DNA of 64,000 bases from Methylorubrum rhodinum (GCF_014199935.1 NZ_JACHOP010000014.1:1-64000), one strand, 5' to 3'. Positions 1-8,454 are shown, counted from the stretch's first letter. Numbers and translations are program-made. Notes: generated by a model from the letters alone, not told the origin.

Positions 1-60
1 AGGTCAGCGCAACCAGATCACCGCTCCAAACCTTGCGAGAAGGGGGCCGTCCACATATGG

Positions 61-93
61 ATTCCGGGTTCGCCTTCGGCGCCCCGGAATGAC
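61..93. repeat. Short palindromic extragenic repeat (ATTCCGGG family)
   Basis: The arms ATTCCGGG and CCCCGGAAT flank a short GC-rich loop. The same core recurs at 1183-1218 and, with a longer insert, at 42205-42319, always outside genes. It could act as a transcription end for the minus-strand gene at 129-485 or as a REP-like element. The first 128 bases hold no other feature I can support. Confidence 0.6.
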
Positions 94-128
94 GGGCGCG
101 AGTTGGTCGTACCGAGTCCAGTGACACC

Positions 129-485
129 CTAACCCGAACTCTTCCTGCGGTCGGGATCGGCCTTCGCCGCCTCCGGCAGACCGGCATACCACTCGGCATA
201 GGGTGTGTTCGCGATCATCCGCCGGTTGAGGTCGGGCGTGCCGTCGGTCCACCACACCGGCCCGCGCTCGCCGAGCCCGTGCTTGGCGGCATCGACCGCG
301 TCGCGTGCGGAGCGCAACGCCTCCGCCTCGCCGGAGCGCTTGGCGGCGCGCACCGCGCGGCGGGCGTCCATCAGTTCGCGGATCAGCCGGTCGCGGCGCA
401 CCGGCTCCAGGTCGGGCCGATGGCGGCGCCAGAGCCTGCCGTGGACGACGATGTAGCGGCCGTCCGGGGTCTCCAGCACGCGCAT
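129..485 (-). CDS. Conserved hypothetical protein, 118 aa
   Basis: A small, charged, soluble protein with no recognised domain. It opens MRVLETPDGRY and carries an Arg/Ala-rich, probably helical middle (residues about 25-75), then a Trp-containing stretch ending in PYAEWYAGLP. I believe similar short proteins occur in other Rhizobiales, but I can assign no function. The ATG at 485 is chosen because a GGGGAG ribosome site lies about 5 bases upstream. A longer in-frame start reads through the preceding gene and gives only low-complexity Arg-rich sequence. It lies 11 bases behind the gene at 497-715 on the same strand, so the two are probably co-transcribed. Confidence 0.7.
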   Translation of the reverse strand: MRVLETPDGRYIVVHGRLWRRHRPDLEPVRRDRLIRELMDARRAVRAAKRSGEAEALRSARDAVDAAKHGLGERGPVWWTDGTPDLNRRMIANTPYAEWYAGLPEAAKADPDRRKSSG

Positions 486-496
486 GGCGCTCCCCG

Positions 497-715
497 TCAG
501 GCGAAGTCGGCGAGGTCGTCGGCGACGGCGTCCGGGGCGGTGACCGAGGCGTGGCCGTCGGCCCAGCGGCGGTATTCCGACGAGCCGGCCGAATGGGGAT
601 TCTTGTCGGCACCCTCGCCGCGTTCGGCGGCGGCGCGGCCCTCGGCATGGACGGCGTCCTGCGTGACGTCCTCCGCGGTCCCGGCCCCTTCGCCCCTGCC
701 CTCGGTCGCATCCAT
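497..715 (-). CDS. Small acidic hypothetical protein, 72 aa
   Basis: A short acidic protein with no membrane segment or signal peptide. Its C-terminal half contains DKNPHSAGSSEYRRWADGH and an acidic tail ending DDLADFA; the N-terminal half is Glu/Ala-rich and probably disordered. The start is supported by GGGAGG about 9 bases upstream. It is the first gene of a likely two-gene minus-strand operon with the 118-residue protein downstream. Function is not recognised. Confidence 0.6.
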   Translation of the reverse strand: MDATEGRGEGAGTAEDVTQDAVHAEGRAAAERGEGADKNPHSAGSSEYRRWADGHASVTAPDAVADDLADFA

Positions 716-923
716 GGCTCGGCCCTCCCGCTGTGCTCTTCGTCATCTACCGCTCGGCGGCGGCGCGGCGAGGGGCGGACAGAGGGGCCCCGCGTGAAAC
801 GAGGCGGAACCGGTCGCGACGCGACGTTTTCGTTCGGGCGGAGTTCACTGAGAATCCGCACAGGTCGCGACCTGCGCGGCATGTCTGCCGAACGCCAACG
901 AGACACGGCCCCGAGGACGCCCG

Positions 924-1169
924 ATGAGTCGCCTGGACGAACTGAAGAACGATCCCGCCTTCCGCCAAGCCGTCCTCGCGGTACGCGGCGCCGCCAGCAC
1001 GCTCAGCGGCCGGGCGATGACCCACGAGGAGGCGGAATTCCTCGTGAGCTTCGCGCTGGCGACCTTCGCCAATGCCGGGGGCCTCACGGAGCCCAGCCTG
1101 TCGCGGCTGTCGCGCTTCGCCGGCAAGGTCGAGCCGGATGCCGGCATCGAGAGCATCATGCGGCACTGA
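924..1169 (+). CDS. Hypothetical protein, 81 aa
   Basis: A small, probably helical cytosolic protein beginning MSRLDELKNDPAF and ending IESIMRH. It has no Cys, no signal peptide and no clear hydrophobic segment. The start has a GAGGA site about 6 bases upstream. It stands alone: the upstream genes run the other way and the next gene (the PEP carboxylase homologue) converges on it. A palindromic repeat 14 bases after its stop may end its transcript. No function can be given. Confidence 0.6.
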   Translation: MSRLDELKNDPAFRQAVLAVRGAASTLSGRAMTHEEAEFLVSFALATFANAGGLTEPSLSRLSRFAGKVEPDAGIESIMRH

Positions 1170-1182
1170 TTTTACGCCGACC

Positions 1183-1218
1183 GTCATTCCGGGTTCGCCT
1201 GCGGCGCCCCGGAATGAC
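1183..1218. repeat. Palindromic extragenic repeat, possible bidirectional terminator
   Basis: GTCATTCCGGG and CCCCGGAATGAC form a stem of 11 to 12 base pairs around a loop of about 13 bases. It lies between the convergent genes at 924-1169 and 1272-4211. The core matches the copy at 61-93. There is no T tract, so a terminator role is only possible. Confidence 0.6.
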
Positions 1219-1271
1219 GCGCGCGGAGGATTAAAGGGCGATCGCCCGGTCGGCCCGCCCCTGCTGGCGAA

Positions 1272-4211
1272 TTACCCGAACGCGCCGACCTCGTGCTGGA
1301 TGATCCCGGAAATCTCCCGCACCCGCTCGAACATCCGGCGGATCGGCCCGAACAGCGTGCCGTGCTCGGTCTCGTAGGTGCCGACATCACGCGGGCCCGG
1401 CGGTTCGCCGAAATTGAGGCCGAGCGTCGGGTCGGGGATGACCGGGAAGATCTCGTCGAGGAGCTTCAGGCAGCCGTCGATGTCGAGGCGCAGGAAGCGC
1501 TCCATCAGCATCTCGCGGGTCAGCCCGGCCTGGGGCCGGAAGGCCGGGATGTGGGCGGCGAGGAACCAGATCCGGTGGATGAGCGCGAGGCGGATGGCGT
1601 GGAGCAGCGTCAGCCGCGACGACATCGTGTCCAGGTCCGGGGCCGCGGCCTGAAGGTAGAGCCAGTCGCGGGTGAGCCGCCCGAACAGCCGGCGCAGGTC
1701 CGGAGCGAGGCTCAGGCGCTCCAGCGCGGCCGCCACCGTCATCAGCTCCTCCCGGCGCCCGTCGCGGCGGGTTCGCCGCGCCCGCTCCAGCCACACCGCC
1801 GGATCGAGGGTGTCGATGTAGGCGCGCAGCACGTCGAGGTCGCCGACGCTGGCCGCATGCTGCACCAGCCGGAAGGCGCGGGAGAAGCGCACCGAGCCGC
1901 CCCGCATGTGCCGGAAGGTTTCGGGCGAACGATGTGCCGCGCGGCCGACGCCGTGCAGCGAGTTCGCGAGGAAGCCGAGCTGCTGCAGGATGGCGTTGTT
2001 GGGGATCGCCCGCATCTGGCGCGGATGGGTGATCGTCGCGGGGCCGCCGGAATCCGACTGGCGGGCCACGGGCCGCGAGCCGGTGCGGTCGATCAGGCTC
2101 GGGCCGAAGGTGCCGAGCATCGCCGCGTAGCCGCGGTCGTCGACCAGGGCCTCCATGTCCTGGCGCACGGTGCGGAAGAACTCGGCGGCGAAGTCGCTCT
2201 CCTCGTAGATCGGGTCGGCGGCCGGGCTCAGGGCCTTGCCGTCGCTCAGCGCGTAGTCCGGGAAGGCGTCGTCCTCGGTGAGCACGTCGGCGAAGAGGTG
2301 CTCGGCGATGCGCGCCACTGAGGCGTCGGCGAGTTGGCTCGAGCCGAACATCAGGTAGCCGTCCGAGCCCTGGAAGCTCGATTCGAGCCGCACCTTGATG
2401 CCCGCGTCCGAATCGCGGCGGCGGGGATCCTCGGGAGCGAGATAGGCGAGGCGGTCGCGCAAGCTGGTCGGGTGGGCGCCGCGCCCGATCGACTCGCCGT
2501 GGGTGTCGAAGATGACGAGTTCGATGTCGGACAGCCCGTTCTGGGTCATCAGCTCGGTGATGCGCAGGCGTAAGCGCTCGATCCAGAAGGTCGCGGCGAG
2601 CTGGCCGACGTAGCGCCCGGAATCCGAGTAGCCGAACTGCACAGAGAGCCGGCCGAGCCGCTTCAGGTGGGCGCGCCAATGCGGGTTGCGCAGCGCGTCG
2701 TCGAGGACGCGGATGCCCTGTTCGAGCGCGCTCGCGGTCTCGAACAGCGGCGTGATCTCCAGCTTGTCCGAGATGCCGTAATGGCGCGCGAGCCACAGCG
2801 CCGCGAGCAGGGTGTAGCCGGTCTCGGTCTCGGCGATGAGGAAGCGCACCGGATGGGTGCCGTCGACATGCTTGAGGATCTGCGTGATCGTCATCATCAG
2901 CCGCGCGGCCGAGGCTCGCTCGGCGGCGAGCGCCCCGAAATCGACCGGCACCGGGCGCACGTCGTTGAGCAGCGTGTTGATCGCCGCGAGATGCGAGCGG
3001 CGCTGCGCCGCGTCGGTCGGCTCGCCTTCGAGGTCGATCACGCGGCGCACCGCGTTGTGGATCTGGCTGGCGTTGAGCCGGAAATGCGGCAGCGCGTTCG
3101 ACAGGCCGTGCGCCGCCACGCCCGAGCGCAGGACCGCGATGGCGCGGCGATCCGCGTCGGAGGACGCGGCGCCGATGGCGGCGGCGAGTCCGGCGAGCAG
3201 CGGCCCGGCATCGATCTGGGCGCGCTCGCGCTCGATGATGAGGGCCAGCGCGAAGCGGTGCACGGTCTCGAGCGAGGGCTTGGTGCCGAGAAGCGGCGCG
3301 CCCGCGAGCTGACGCTCGACCGCGGCCCGCGCCCCCTGGACGAGGTCGCGCACCACGCGGGTCGCGGGCGCATCGGGCAGGTCGCGCAGGATGCGGTCGA
3401 ACTGCATCCGCTTCGAGATCAGCCGGTAGCGCACCGTGTCCCACCAGCCGATATCGGTGCGCCCGTCGGTGTCGCAGCCGACCCAGCTCGCGATGGCGAG
3501 CGGCTTCGGCACCAGCTCGGTCCAGCTTTCGGGCCAGCGCTGGCGCGCGGCCTCCAAGAGGGCGGCGTTGAAGGTGTCGATCGCGGCCCGGCCGTTGTTG
3601 GCGGCCACGCAGGCCTGCTCGAACTCGTCGTCGAGGCTGATGCCCGGATCGGGCCGGCTGGAGCGGGCGGCGGCCTCGCCGAGGATCGGGGCGCGGGCGC
3701 CCTCCTCGGGCAGCGAGGCGGCGCGGGCGATCATCTCGGCCACCGCGCGCGGCATGCCGAAGGTCGGATGCGCGGTGAACACCGCGGCGAAGCCCGTGCG
3801 GCCGACGCGCTCGCGAAACGTCTCGAAATCGGAGGCGCCGCGGGGCACGGCGGCGACGAGGCGCCCGGCGAGGTCGGCGAGCGTGCCCGTCGCTTCGGCG
3901 TCCCCTTGACCGTCGAGGCCGACATAGGCGCGCAGGCGCGCCGTCCGTTCGATCAGCGCGCGGCGGCGCAGCGTTGCGAGCAGCGCGTCGAGATCGCTCT
4001 CGCCGATCTCCTCGCGGTCGAGCCGCCGGGTGATCGCGAGGGTGACCGCGAGCACCGGATTGCGAAAGGGGTCCTCGCTCGCCTGCTCGCGGCTCTTGCC
4101 CACGAGGTCGAGGAGATCGCGCTCCAGATCACGGCCGGGAACGGCGGACGGCGAGGCTGAGGTCTCCGGGCCGGGCACGGCGGAGCCGGTGTGACGGTCT
4201 TCGAGCGGCAT
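1272..4211 (-). CDS. Divergent phosphoenolpyruvate carboxylase homologue, 979 aa
   Basis: A PEP carboxylase family protein; the family reaction is PEP plus bicarbonate to oxaloacetate, feeding the TCA and serine cycles. Recognisable blocks are FTAHPTF (His about 148), LFET, GYSDS (527-531) and a glycine-rich SIGRG loop (Arg about 577), followed by GSRP and RAIP. It departs from ordinary enzymes at key places: GYSDSGRY replaces GYSDSAKD, the GSRPAKR block reads GSRPVARQ, and the nearly invariant C-terminal RNTG is missing (it ends EVGAFG). The ATG at 4211 begins MPLEDRHTG; upstream in-frame sequence looks non-coding. Methylotrophs carry another ppc in their serine-cycle cluster, so this may be a paralogue with altered activity. 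The family call is certain; catalytic competence is not. Confidence 0.85.
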   Translation of the reverse strand: MPLEDRHTGSAVPGPETSASPSAVPGRDLERDLLDLVGKSREQASEDPFRNPVLAVTLAITRRLDREEIGESDLDALLATLRRRALIERTARLRAYVGLDGQGDAEATGTLADLAGRLVAAVPRGASDFETFRERVGRTGFAAVFTAHPTFGMPRAVAEMIARAASLPEEGARAPILGEAAARSSRPDPGISLDDEFEQACVAANNGRAAIDTFNAALLEAARQRWPESWTELVPKPLAIASWVGCDTDGRTDIGWWDTVRYRLISKRMQFDRILRDLPDAPATRVVRDLVQGARAAVERQLAGAPLLGTKPSLETVHRFALALIIERERAQIDAGPLLAGLAAAIGAASSDADRRAIAVLRSGVAAHGLSNALPHFRLNASQIHNAVRRVIDLEGEPTDAAQRRSHLAAINTLLNDVRPVPVDFGALAAERASAARLMMTITQILKHVDGTHPVRFLIAETETGYTLLAALWLARHYGISDKLEITPLFETASALEQGIRVLDDALRNPHWRAHLKRLGRLSVQFGYSDSGRYVGQLAATFWIERLRLRITELMTQNGLSDIELVIFDTHGESIGRGAHPTSLRDRLAYLAPEDPRRRDSDAGIKVRLESSFQGSDGYLMFGSSQLADASVARIAEHLFADVLTEDDAFPDYALSDGKALSPAADPIYEESDFAAEFFRTVRQDMEALVDDRGYAAMLGTFGPSLIDRTGSRPVARQSDSGGPATITHPRQMRAIPNNAILQQLGFLANSLHGVGRAAHRSPETFRHMRGGSVRFSRAFRLVQHAASVGDLDVLRAYIDTLDPAVWLERARRTRRDGRREELMTVAAALERLSLAPDLRRLFGRLTRDWLYLQAAAPDLDTMSSRLTLLHAIRLALIHRIWFLAAHIPAFRPQAGLTREMLMERFLRLDIDGCLKLLDEIFPVIPDPTLGLNFGEPPGPRDVGTYETEHGTLFGPIRRMFERVREISGIIQHEVGAFG

Positions 4212-4411
4212 CGTGCATCCCTGAAGGTGAGCGGCCGGCGATCGGTTCGACCCTTGACGGCGGTTCTCACCGTTTCGCGGAGCGACGCAAGGACCGTTCC
4301 TCGTTTTCAAGCCCCTTCGCGCATCGACGCGAGACGGGCCGGGGCACTCCCGGGGCTGGGCTCCCGGCGGGGCGTGCATGCGGGCGCGATCCGGTCTAGG
4401 GTCGGCCGGGT

Positions 4412-4735
4412 ATGGAAAACCTCGTGATCCTGGCCGCGATCGCGGCGACCGTGATCGGCTGCATCCTGATGGCGGGGCTGGTCCGGGCGGGCCGGCGCCC
4501 GCCGCTGCTGCTGCCGCAGGAGGAGGATTGGGCGGACGACGAGGCCGGGACGATCCGCAAGCTCACCCCCGACCGCCCGAGCCCGATCGACCGCAACGCG
4601 CCGGTGCTCGACGTCGAGGCCCTGGAGGCGAAGCCGCTGGATCCCCGTGCGCTCGATGCGCAGATGAACCTGATGTTCGACCGCAACCGCCGACCCGAGC
4701 CGGATGCCGCCGGGAGGCAGAGGCGGATCGGATGA
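4412..4735 (+). CDS. Small single-pass membrane protein, 107 aa
   Basis: One N-terminal hydrophobic helix (residues about 4-24) is followed by an acidic, Pro-rich cytosolic or periplasmic tail containing DRPSPIDRNAPVLD. No known domain. The stop overlaps the start of the next gene (ATGA at 4732-4735), so the two are translationally coupled. It is divergent from the PEP carboxylase homologue, with about 200 bases of shared upstream region. Function unknown. Confidence 0.65.
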   Translation: MENLVILAAIAATVIGCILMAGLVRAGRRPPLLLPQEEDWADDEAGTIRKLTPDRPSPIDRNAPVLDVEALEAKPLDPRALDAQMNLMFDRNRRPEPDAAGRQRRIG

Positions 4736-5697
4736 GGCGGTCCTTCCTCGCCTCGGTCGCCGGCCTGACGCTGCTGGCGGTCCTGTCATGCCCTGCCTCG
4801 GCGCAGGAGGCCGAGCCCGAGCCGGACGCGCCTGCCGAGGCCGCGCCTCCGCCGCGCAAGCCCAAGCCGAAACCGCGCCCGAAGCCGCAGGCCAAGCCGG
4901 CCGAGGCGCCGGCCGAAGCCAAGGTGTCCGACGAGGCAAAGGGGCTCGAAGCCAGAACGTCTGATGCCAAGACTCCTGACGCCAAGATGCCTGAAGCCAG
5001 GACGCCTGAACAGGCCAAGCCTCCGGTCCAGGGTGTGCCGTCCCCCGCCCCGACCGGCGACGCGGCCGGGGCACCGCTGCCGGGCGCGACGGTGCCCTCC
5101 CCCGCGCAGCCCCCCTCGCAAACGCTGGCCGCCGCGCCGCCCGTCGCCTGCCAGCCGGGCGAGGCGGTGCGCTACGAGGCGCCGGCGAAGCCCGGCAAGG
5201 GCAATGCCGGCCCGACCCAGCTCGATCTCTGGGTGACGCGCTCGGGCACGATCACCATCGACAATCCCCTGCGTCCCCTCACCCCGGACGTGACCCGCGT
5301 GCTGCAGGTGGTCATCGGGGGCAAGGTCGCCACTGCCTACGGGCCGGACCTGCTGTCCCTGCGCCGCGGCGCCGGGCCGGCGGTGCTGGAGGGCGTGATC
5401 GGCGGCGCCATCCGATGGGATGCGAGCCTCGTCGCCCTGCCCGACGCCCTGCCGATCCTGTCCGACTCGGGCGACGTGCTGGCGGAGTTCGCGTTCCGCG
5501 CCTGCGGCACCGCGCCTGCGGCCCGGACGCTGGCGGCCCCCAAGGCGCGCCGCACCGCACCCTCGCCGGAGGCCGCCGCGCCGGAGGGCGGGGCGGAACC
5601 GAAGGAGCGCGGCCGGCCGACGCGGCAGGCGGCGCCGCGGCCGGAGAGCGCCCCGCCCCGGCCCGCCGTCCCCCTGCCGCAGGGCGCGATCCCCTGA
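4732..5697 (+). CDS. Secreted Ala/Pro/Lys-rich protein of unknown function, 321 aa
   Basis: A signal peptide (residues 1-23, ending PASAQ) leads into a long low-complexity region rich in Pro, Lys and Ala, including imperfect repeats of the type DAKTPDAKMPEARTPE (residues about 25-130). The middle (about 140-265) looks folded, with a motif YEAPAKPGKGNAGPTQLDLWV, one Cys near its start (CQPGEAV) and one near its end (FAFRACG). The C-terminus is again Pro/Arg-rich. The predicted location is the periplasm, perhaps crossing the peptidoglycan. It overlaps the upstream membrane protein by four bases. I do not recognise the folded part. Confidence 0.7.
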   Translation: MRRSFLASVAGLTLLAVLSCPASAQEAEPEPDAPAEAAPPPRKPKPKPRPKPQAKPAEAPAEAKVSDEAKGLEARTSDAKTPDAKMPEARTPEQAKPPVQGVPSPAPTGDAAGAPLPGATVPSPAQPPSQTLAAAPPVACQPGEAVRYEAPAKPGKGNAGPTQLDLWVTRSGTITIDNPLRPLTPDVTRVLQVVIGGKVATAYGPDLLSLRRGAGPAVLEGVIGGAIRWDASLVALPDALPILSDSGDVLAEFAFRACGTAPAARTLAAPKARRTAPSPEAAAPEGGAEPKERGRPTRQAAPRPESAPPRPAVPLPQGAIP

Positions 5698-5717
5698 TTG
5701 GCCTTCGAGGAAACGAC

Positions 5718-6158
5718 ATGAGCGACAGCCTGACCGCCGCCCAGGTGATCGACGCGCTGGGGCTGACGCCGCACCCGGAGGGCGGCCATTACCGCGAGAC
5801 GTTCCGCGATGCCCGCGAGGTCGAGGGCCGCTCGGTCGGCACGGCGATCTACTACCTGCTCGGCATCGGCGAGACCTCGGCCTGGCATCGGGTCGATGCC
5901 GCCGAGATCTGGCTGTGGCACGCGGGCGCGCCGATGGTGATCACGCTCAGCCCCAACGGCCACGACGCCTCCGCCCACCATCTCGGGCCCGACCTGCTGC
6001 GCGGCCAGCGCCCGCAGATCGTGGTGCCGGCCGGTCACTGGCAGACGGCGACGAGTCTCGGCGCCTGGACCCTGGTGAGTTGCACCGTCTCGCCCGGCTT
6101 CGATTTTTCCGGCTTCGAGATGGCCCCGCCGGACTGGCGCCCGACGCCGCGGCGCTGA
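5718..6158 (+). CDS. Cupin family protein (DUF985 type), 146 aa
   Basis: A single-domain small beta-barrel of the cupin superfamily, DUF985 type. Diagnostic segments are LTPHPEGGHYRETF near the N-terminus, IYYLLGIGETSAWHRVDAAEIW in the middle and LVSCTVSPGFDFSGFEMA at the end. The family's biochemical role is unsettled. The start ATG is 20 bases after the preceding stop, so it may belong to the same transcript. Its 3' end overlaps a converging small gene (6035-6334) by 124 bases, which is unusual. Confidence 0.85.
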   Translation: MSDSLTAAQVIDALGLTPHPEGGHYRETFRDAREVEGRSVGTAIYYLLGIGETSAWHRVDAAEIWLWHAGAPMVITLSPNGHDASAHHLGPDLLRGQRPQIVVPAGHWQTATSLGAWTLVSCTVSPGFDFSGFEMAPPDWRPTPRR

Positions 6159-6334
6159 ACCGGTCGCAGCGCCTCTGCGGGCAGCGGCGCGCCGGCGCGG
6201 GTCACCGCGAGATCGGCGAGAAGCCGGTCGTCGAGTTCCGCCAGGGCTTTGCCGGGACCGGCCGGCACGGCTCTGCGCCACTGCGCGAAGCCGGCCGCCA
6301 CCCCGCGCCTCGTCGCCTCGATCCATCGAACCAT
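6035..6334 (-). CDS. DUF1127-like small protein, 99 aa
   Basis: The N-terminal half contains an amphipathic stretch followed by LAELDDRLLADLAVTRAG, which resembles the DUF1127 (YjiS-like) motif of short Arg-rich regulators in alphaproteobacteria. An AGGGAGG site about 5 bases before the ATG at 6334 strongly supports this start. The C-terminal 40 residues are antisense to the end of the cupin gene and look unlike the family, which is usually about 50-70 residues. The true protein may be shorter or the extension neutral. It is divergent from the LysR gene, with 82 bases between starts, and may be its target. Confidence 0.5.
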   Translation of the reverse strand: MVRWIEATRRGVAAGFAQWRRAVPAGPGKALAELDDRLLADLAVTRAGAPLPAEALRPVQRRGVGRQSGGAISKPEKSKPGETVQLTRVQAPRLVAVCQ

Positions 6335-6416
6335 CGCTTCCTCCCTGTCTGTCGGGGAAGAATCGCCTGCCTCGTTCATTGAGTCGAACGAATTGATCTC
6401 AAGGGATCGATGAGCG

Positions 6417-7334
6417 ATGCTCATGGCAATCGACGAGGATCGCCCTGTGAGCACGCCTAATCCCGCCCCGCTCGACCTCGATCTGGTGCGTACCTTCGTG
6501 ACGATCTGCGAGGCGGGCAACTTTTCGCGCGCGGCCGAGCGCGTGGGGCGAACGCCCTCGGCGGTCAGCCTTCAGGTGAAGCGGCTGGAGGAGCGCCTCG
6601 GCCGCGCCCTGTTCCTGCGCCGGCCCCGCACCATCGTGCCGACGGCGGACGGCGAGGCGCTGCTCGGCCTCGGCCGGCGTCTGCTCGCGGTCAACGACGA
6701 GGTGGTGGCCTTCTTCGAGGCGCCGCCGATGGAGGGGCGCGTCCGCTTCGGCGCGCCCAACGATTCCGGCCTGTTCACCCTGCCGGCGATGCTCCGGCGC
6801 TTCGCCGTCACCCATCCGCAGGTTCAGGTGGATGTGCGGCTCGATGCGAGCAAGGCGTTGCGGGAGGCCTGCCGGGAAGGCGCCCTCGACCTCGTCCTCT
6901 ACACCGGCGCCGCCGGGGCGAATCGGGAGGCCACCGTGGTCCAGGCGGAGGACCTCGTCTGGGTCGGGCTCGAAGGCGGCTTGGCCGAGGCGCGCCGGCC
7001 CCTGCCGCTCGCGCTCTGCAACAGCGGCTGCGCGTGGCGCGCGGCGGCGCTCGACGCCCTCGACGGGGCCGGCATCCCCTACCGGATCGCCTATTCGAGC
7101 GAGCATTGCCAGGGGCAGATCGCGGCGGTCGAGGCCGACCTCGCCGTCGCGCCGCTGCCGATGAACGTCGCCCGCCGGCCCTTCCGCCGCCTGACCGATC
7201 TGCCGCCGCTCGGCGGCTACGACGTGCTGCTGCGCCTGCGCGACGGCGCCGGCCCGGCGGCGAAGGCGCTCGCGGGCCACGTGGCGGCGAGCGTCCGGGA
7301 GGTGTCGGGCAGCGGCGGGCGCCTGTTCGCCTAG
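6417..7334 (+). CDS. LysR-family transcriptional regulator, 305 aa
   Basis: An N-terminal winged helix-turn-helix (residues about 18-78, with TFVTICEAGNFSRAAERVG and PSAVSLQVKRLEERLG) is followed by a periplasmic-binding-protein-like effector domain (about 100-290). Three in-frame starts are possible: ATG 6417, ATG 6423 and GTG 6447. The last begins just upstream of the conserved DLDLVRTF, so the exact start is open. It is divergent from the DUF1127-like gene, the usual LysR arrangement for regulation of a neighbour. Its stop codon TAG is the first three bases of the extragenic repeat at 7332-7434. The effector is unknown. Confidence 0.9.
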   Translation: MLMAIDEDRPVSTPNPAPLDLDLVRTFVTICEAGNFSRAAERVGRTPSAVSLQVKRLEERLGRALFLRRPRTIVPTADGEALLGLGRRLLAVNDEVVAFFEAPPMEGRVRFGAPNDSGLFTLPAMLRRFAVTHPQVQVDVRLDASKALREACREGALDLVLYTGAAGANREATVVQAEDLVWVGLEGGLAEARRPLPLALCNSGCAWRAAALDALDGAGIPYRIAYSSEHCQGQIAAVEADLAVAPLPMNVARRPFRRLTDLPPLGGYDVLLRLRDGAGPAAKALAGHVAASVREVSGSGGRLFA

Positions 7335-7434
7335 AGCATCGGCCCGAAAGGTGGATGCCGGCTTTCGGGAAAAGCCGATGCGGCACAGAATCTTAGAGAA
7401 TCGTCCTGGATCCGAGATCCAGGACGATTCTCTA
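7332..7434. repeat. Two-hairpin extragenic repeat with inverted TAGAGC-like ends
   Basis: The 103 bp element begins TAGAGCATCGGCCCGAAA, has a second TAGAG inside, and ends in a long palindrome around GATCCAGGACGATTCTCTA. It shares the core CCGGCTTTCGG and GATGCGGCACAGA with the copy at 63290-63392, and a close variant with the one at 49897-49998. Its first TAG is the stop codon of the LysR gene. Its last three bases (CTA) are the stop codon, read in reverse, of the dehydrogenase gene at 7432-8454. The element therefore fills the whole convergent gap. Confidence 0.85.
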
Positions 7435-8454
7435 GATCGTCACGATGATCTTGCCGAAGACCTGTCGCGATTCCAGCCGCTCCAGCCCCTGGGCGAAGTC
7501 GGCGAGCGGCAGCACCGTGTCGATCACCGGGGTCAGGCCGGTCGCCATCTTGTCGAGGCTCTCGCGCATGTTGGCGATGCGGCAGCCGAACGAGCCGAAG
7601 ATGCGGTATTGCTGCTGGAACAGCTGCATCAGGTTCATCTGCACCGAGACGCCCGAGGTCGAGCCGCAGGTGACGAGGCGCCCTCCCCGCTTAAGGCAGA
7701 GCAGCGAGCCGTTCCAGGTCTCGGGCCCGACATGCTCGAACACCACGTCCACGCCCTTGCGCTTGGTCAGCCGCCGCACCTCGCCCTCGAAGCGCTCCTC
7801 GCGGTAGTTGACGACGTGGTCGGCGCCGAGTTCGCGCGCCTTCTCGCCCTTCCGGTCGTCGCCCACCGTGGTGTAGACGGTGCAGCCGATGGCTTTCGCC
7901 ATCTTGATCGCCGTCGTGCCGATGCCCGAGCCGCCGGCATGCACCAGGATCGATTCACCGGGCTCCAGCCGCGCGTTGTCGAACAGCATGTGCTGGACCG
8001 TGCCGAAGGCGATGCCGGCGCAGGCCGCCTGCACCGCCTCGACGTTCGGCGGCGCCTTCACGACGAGCCGGGCCGGCATGTTGACCAACTCGCGGCCGAA
8101 CCCATCGAGATGGAAGCCCATGACGCCGGAGACGTCCTCGCAGAGGTTGTCCCGGCCCTCCCGGCAGGCGCGGCATCGGCCGCAGGTCATGGCGCCGTAG
8201 GGCACCACCATATCGCCGACCTCGAGCCCCTCGACGCCCGCCCCGAGCGCGGCGATCTCGCCCGCGGCCTCGGCCCCCACCGTCAGCGGCAGCTTGCGTT
8301 TGGCGAAGGCCATGCCGCGAAAGCCCCAGACGTCGATGAAGTTGAGCCCGACCGCGCGGATGCGGATCTGCACCTCGCCGGGGCCCGGCGCGGGCGGCGG
8401 CTCGACCTCGGTCAGGCGCAGGTCGCGGTCGCCGAAGAGCTGGAGGGCTTGCAT
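7432..8454 (-). CDS. Zinc-binding alcohol dehydrogenase / quinone oxidoreductase family protein, 340 aa
   Basis: A medium-chain dehydrogenase with an N-terminal GroES-like domain (residues about 25-140) and a Rossmann domain (about 150-290, HAGGSGIGTTAIKMAKA). A cluster CGRCRACREGRDNLC near residues 92-106 is the structural zinc site typical of true alcohol dehydrogenases. Annotation as a simple zeta-crystallin quinone reductase is therefore too narrow. It probably oxidises or reduces a small alcohol, aldehyde or enone with NAD(P)H; the substrate cannot be read. It converges with the LysR gene, and its TAG stop is supplied by the repeat element. Length is normal. Confidence 0.85.
   Translation of the reverse strand: MQALQLFGDRDLRLTEVEPPPAPGPGEVQIRIRAVGLNFIDVWGFRGMAFAKRKLPLTVGAEAAGEIAALGAGVEGLEVGDMVVPYGAMTCGRCRACREGRDNLCEDVSGVMGFHLDGFGRELVNMPARLVVKAPPNVEAVQAACAGIAFGTVQHMLFDNARLEPGESILVHAGGSGIGTTAIKMAKAIGCTVYTTVGDDRKGEKARELGADHVVNYREERFEGEVRRLTKRKGVDVVFEHVGPETWNGSLLCLKRGGRLVTCGSTSGVSVQMNLMQLFQQQYRIFGSFGCRIANMRESLDKMATGLTPVIDTVLPLADFAQGLERLESRQVFGKIIVTI

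Noticed and set aside
1293..4160. Plus-strand frames opposite the PEP carboxylase gene
   Set aside because: Antisense shadows without motifs; the minus strand clearly codes for the PEP carboxylase family.
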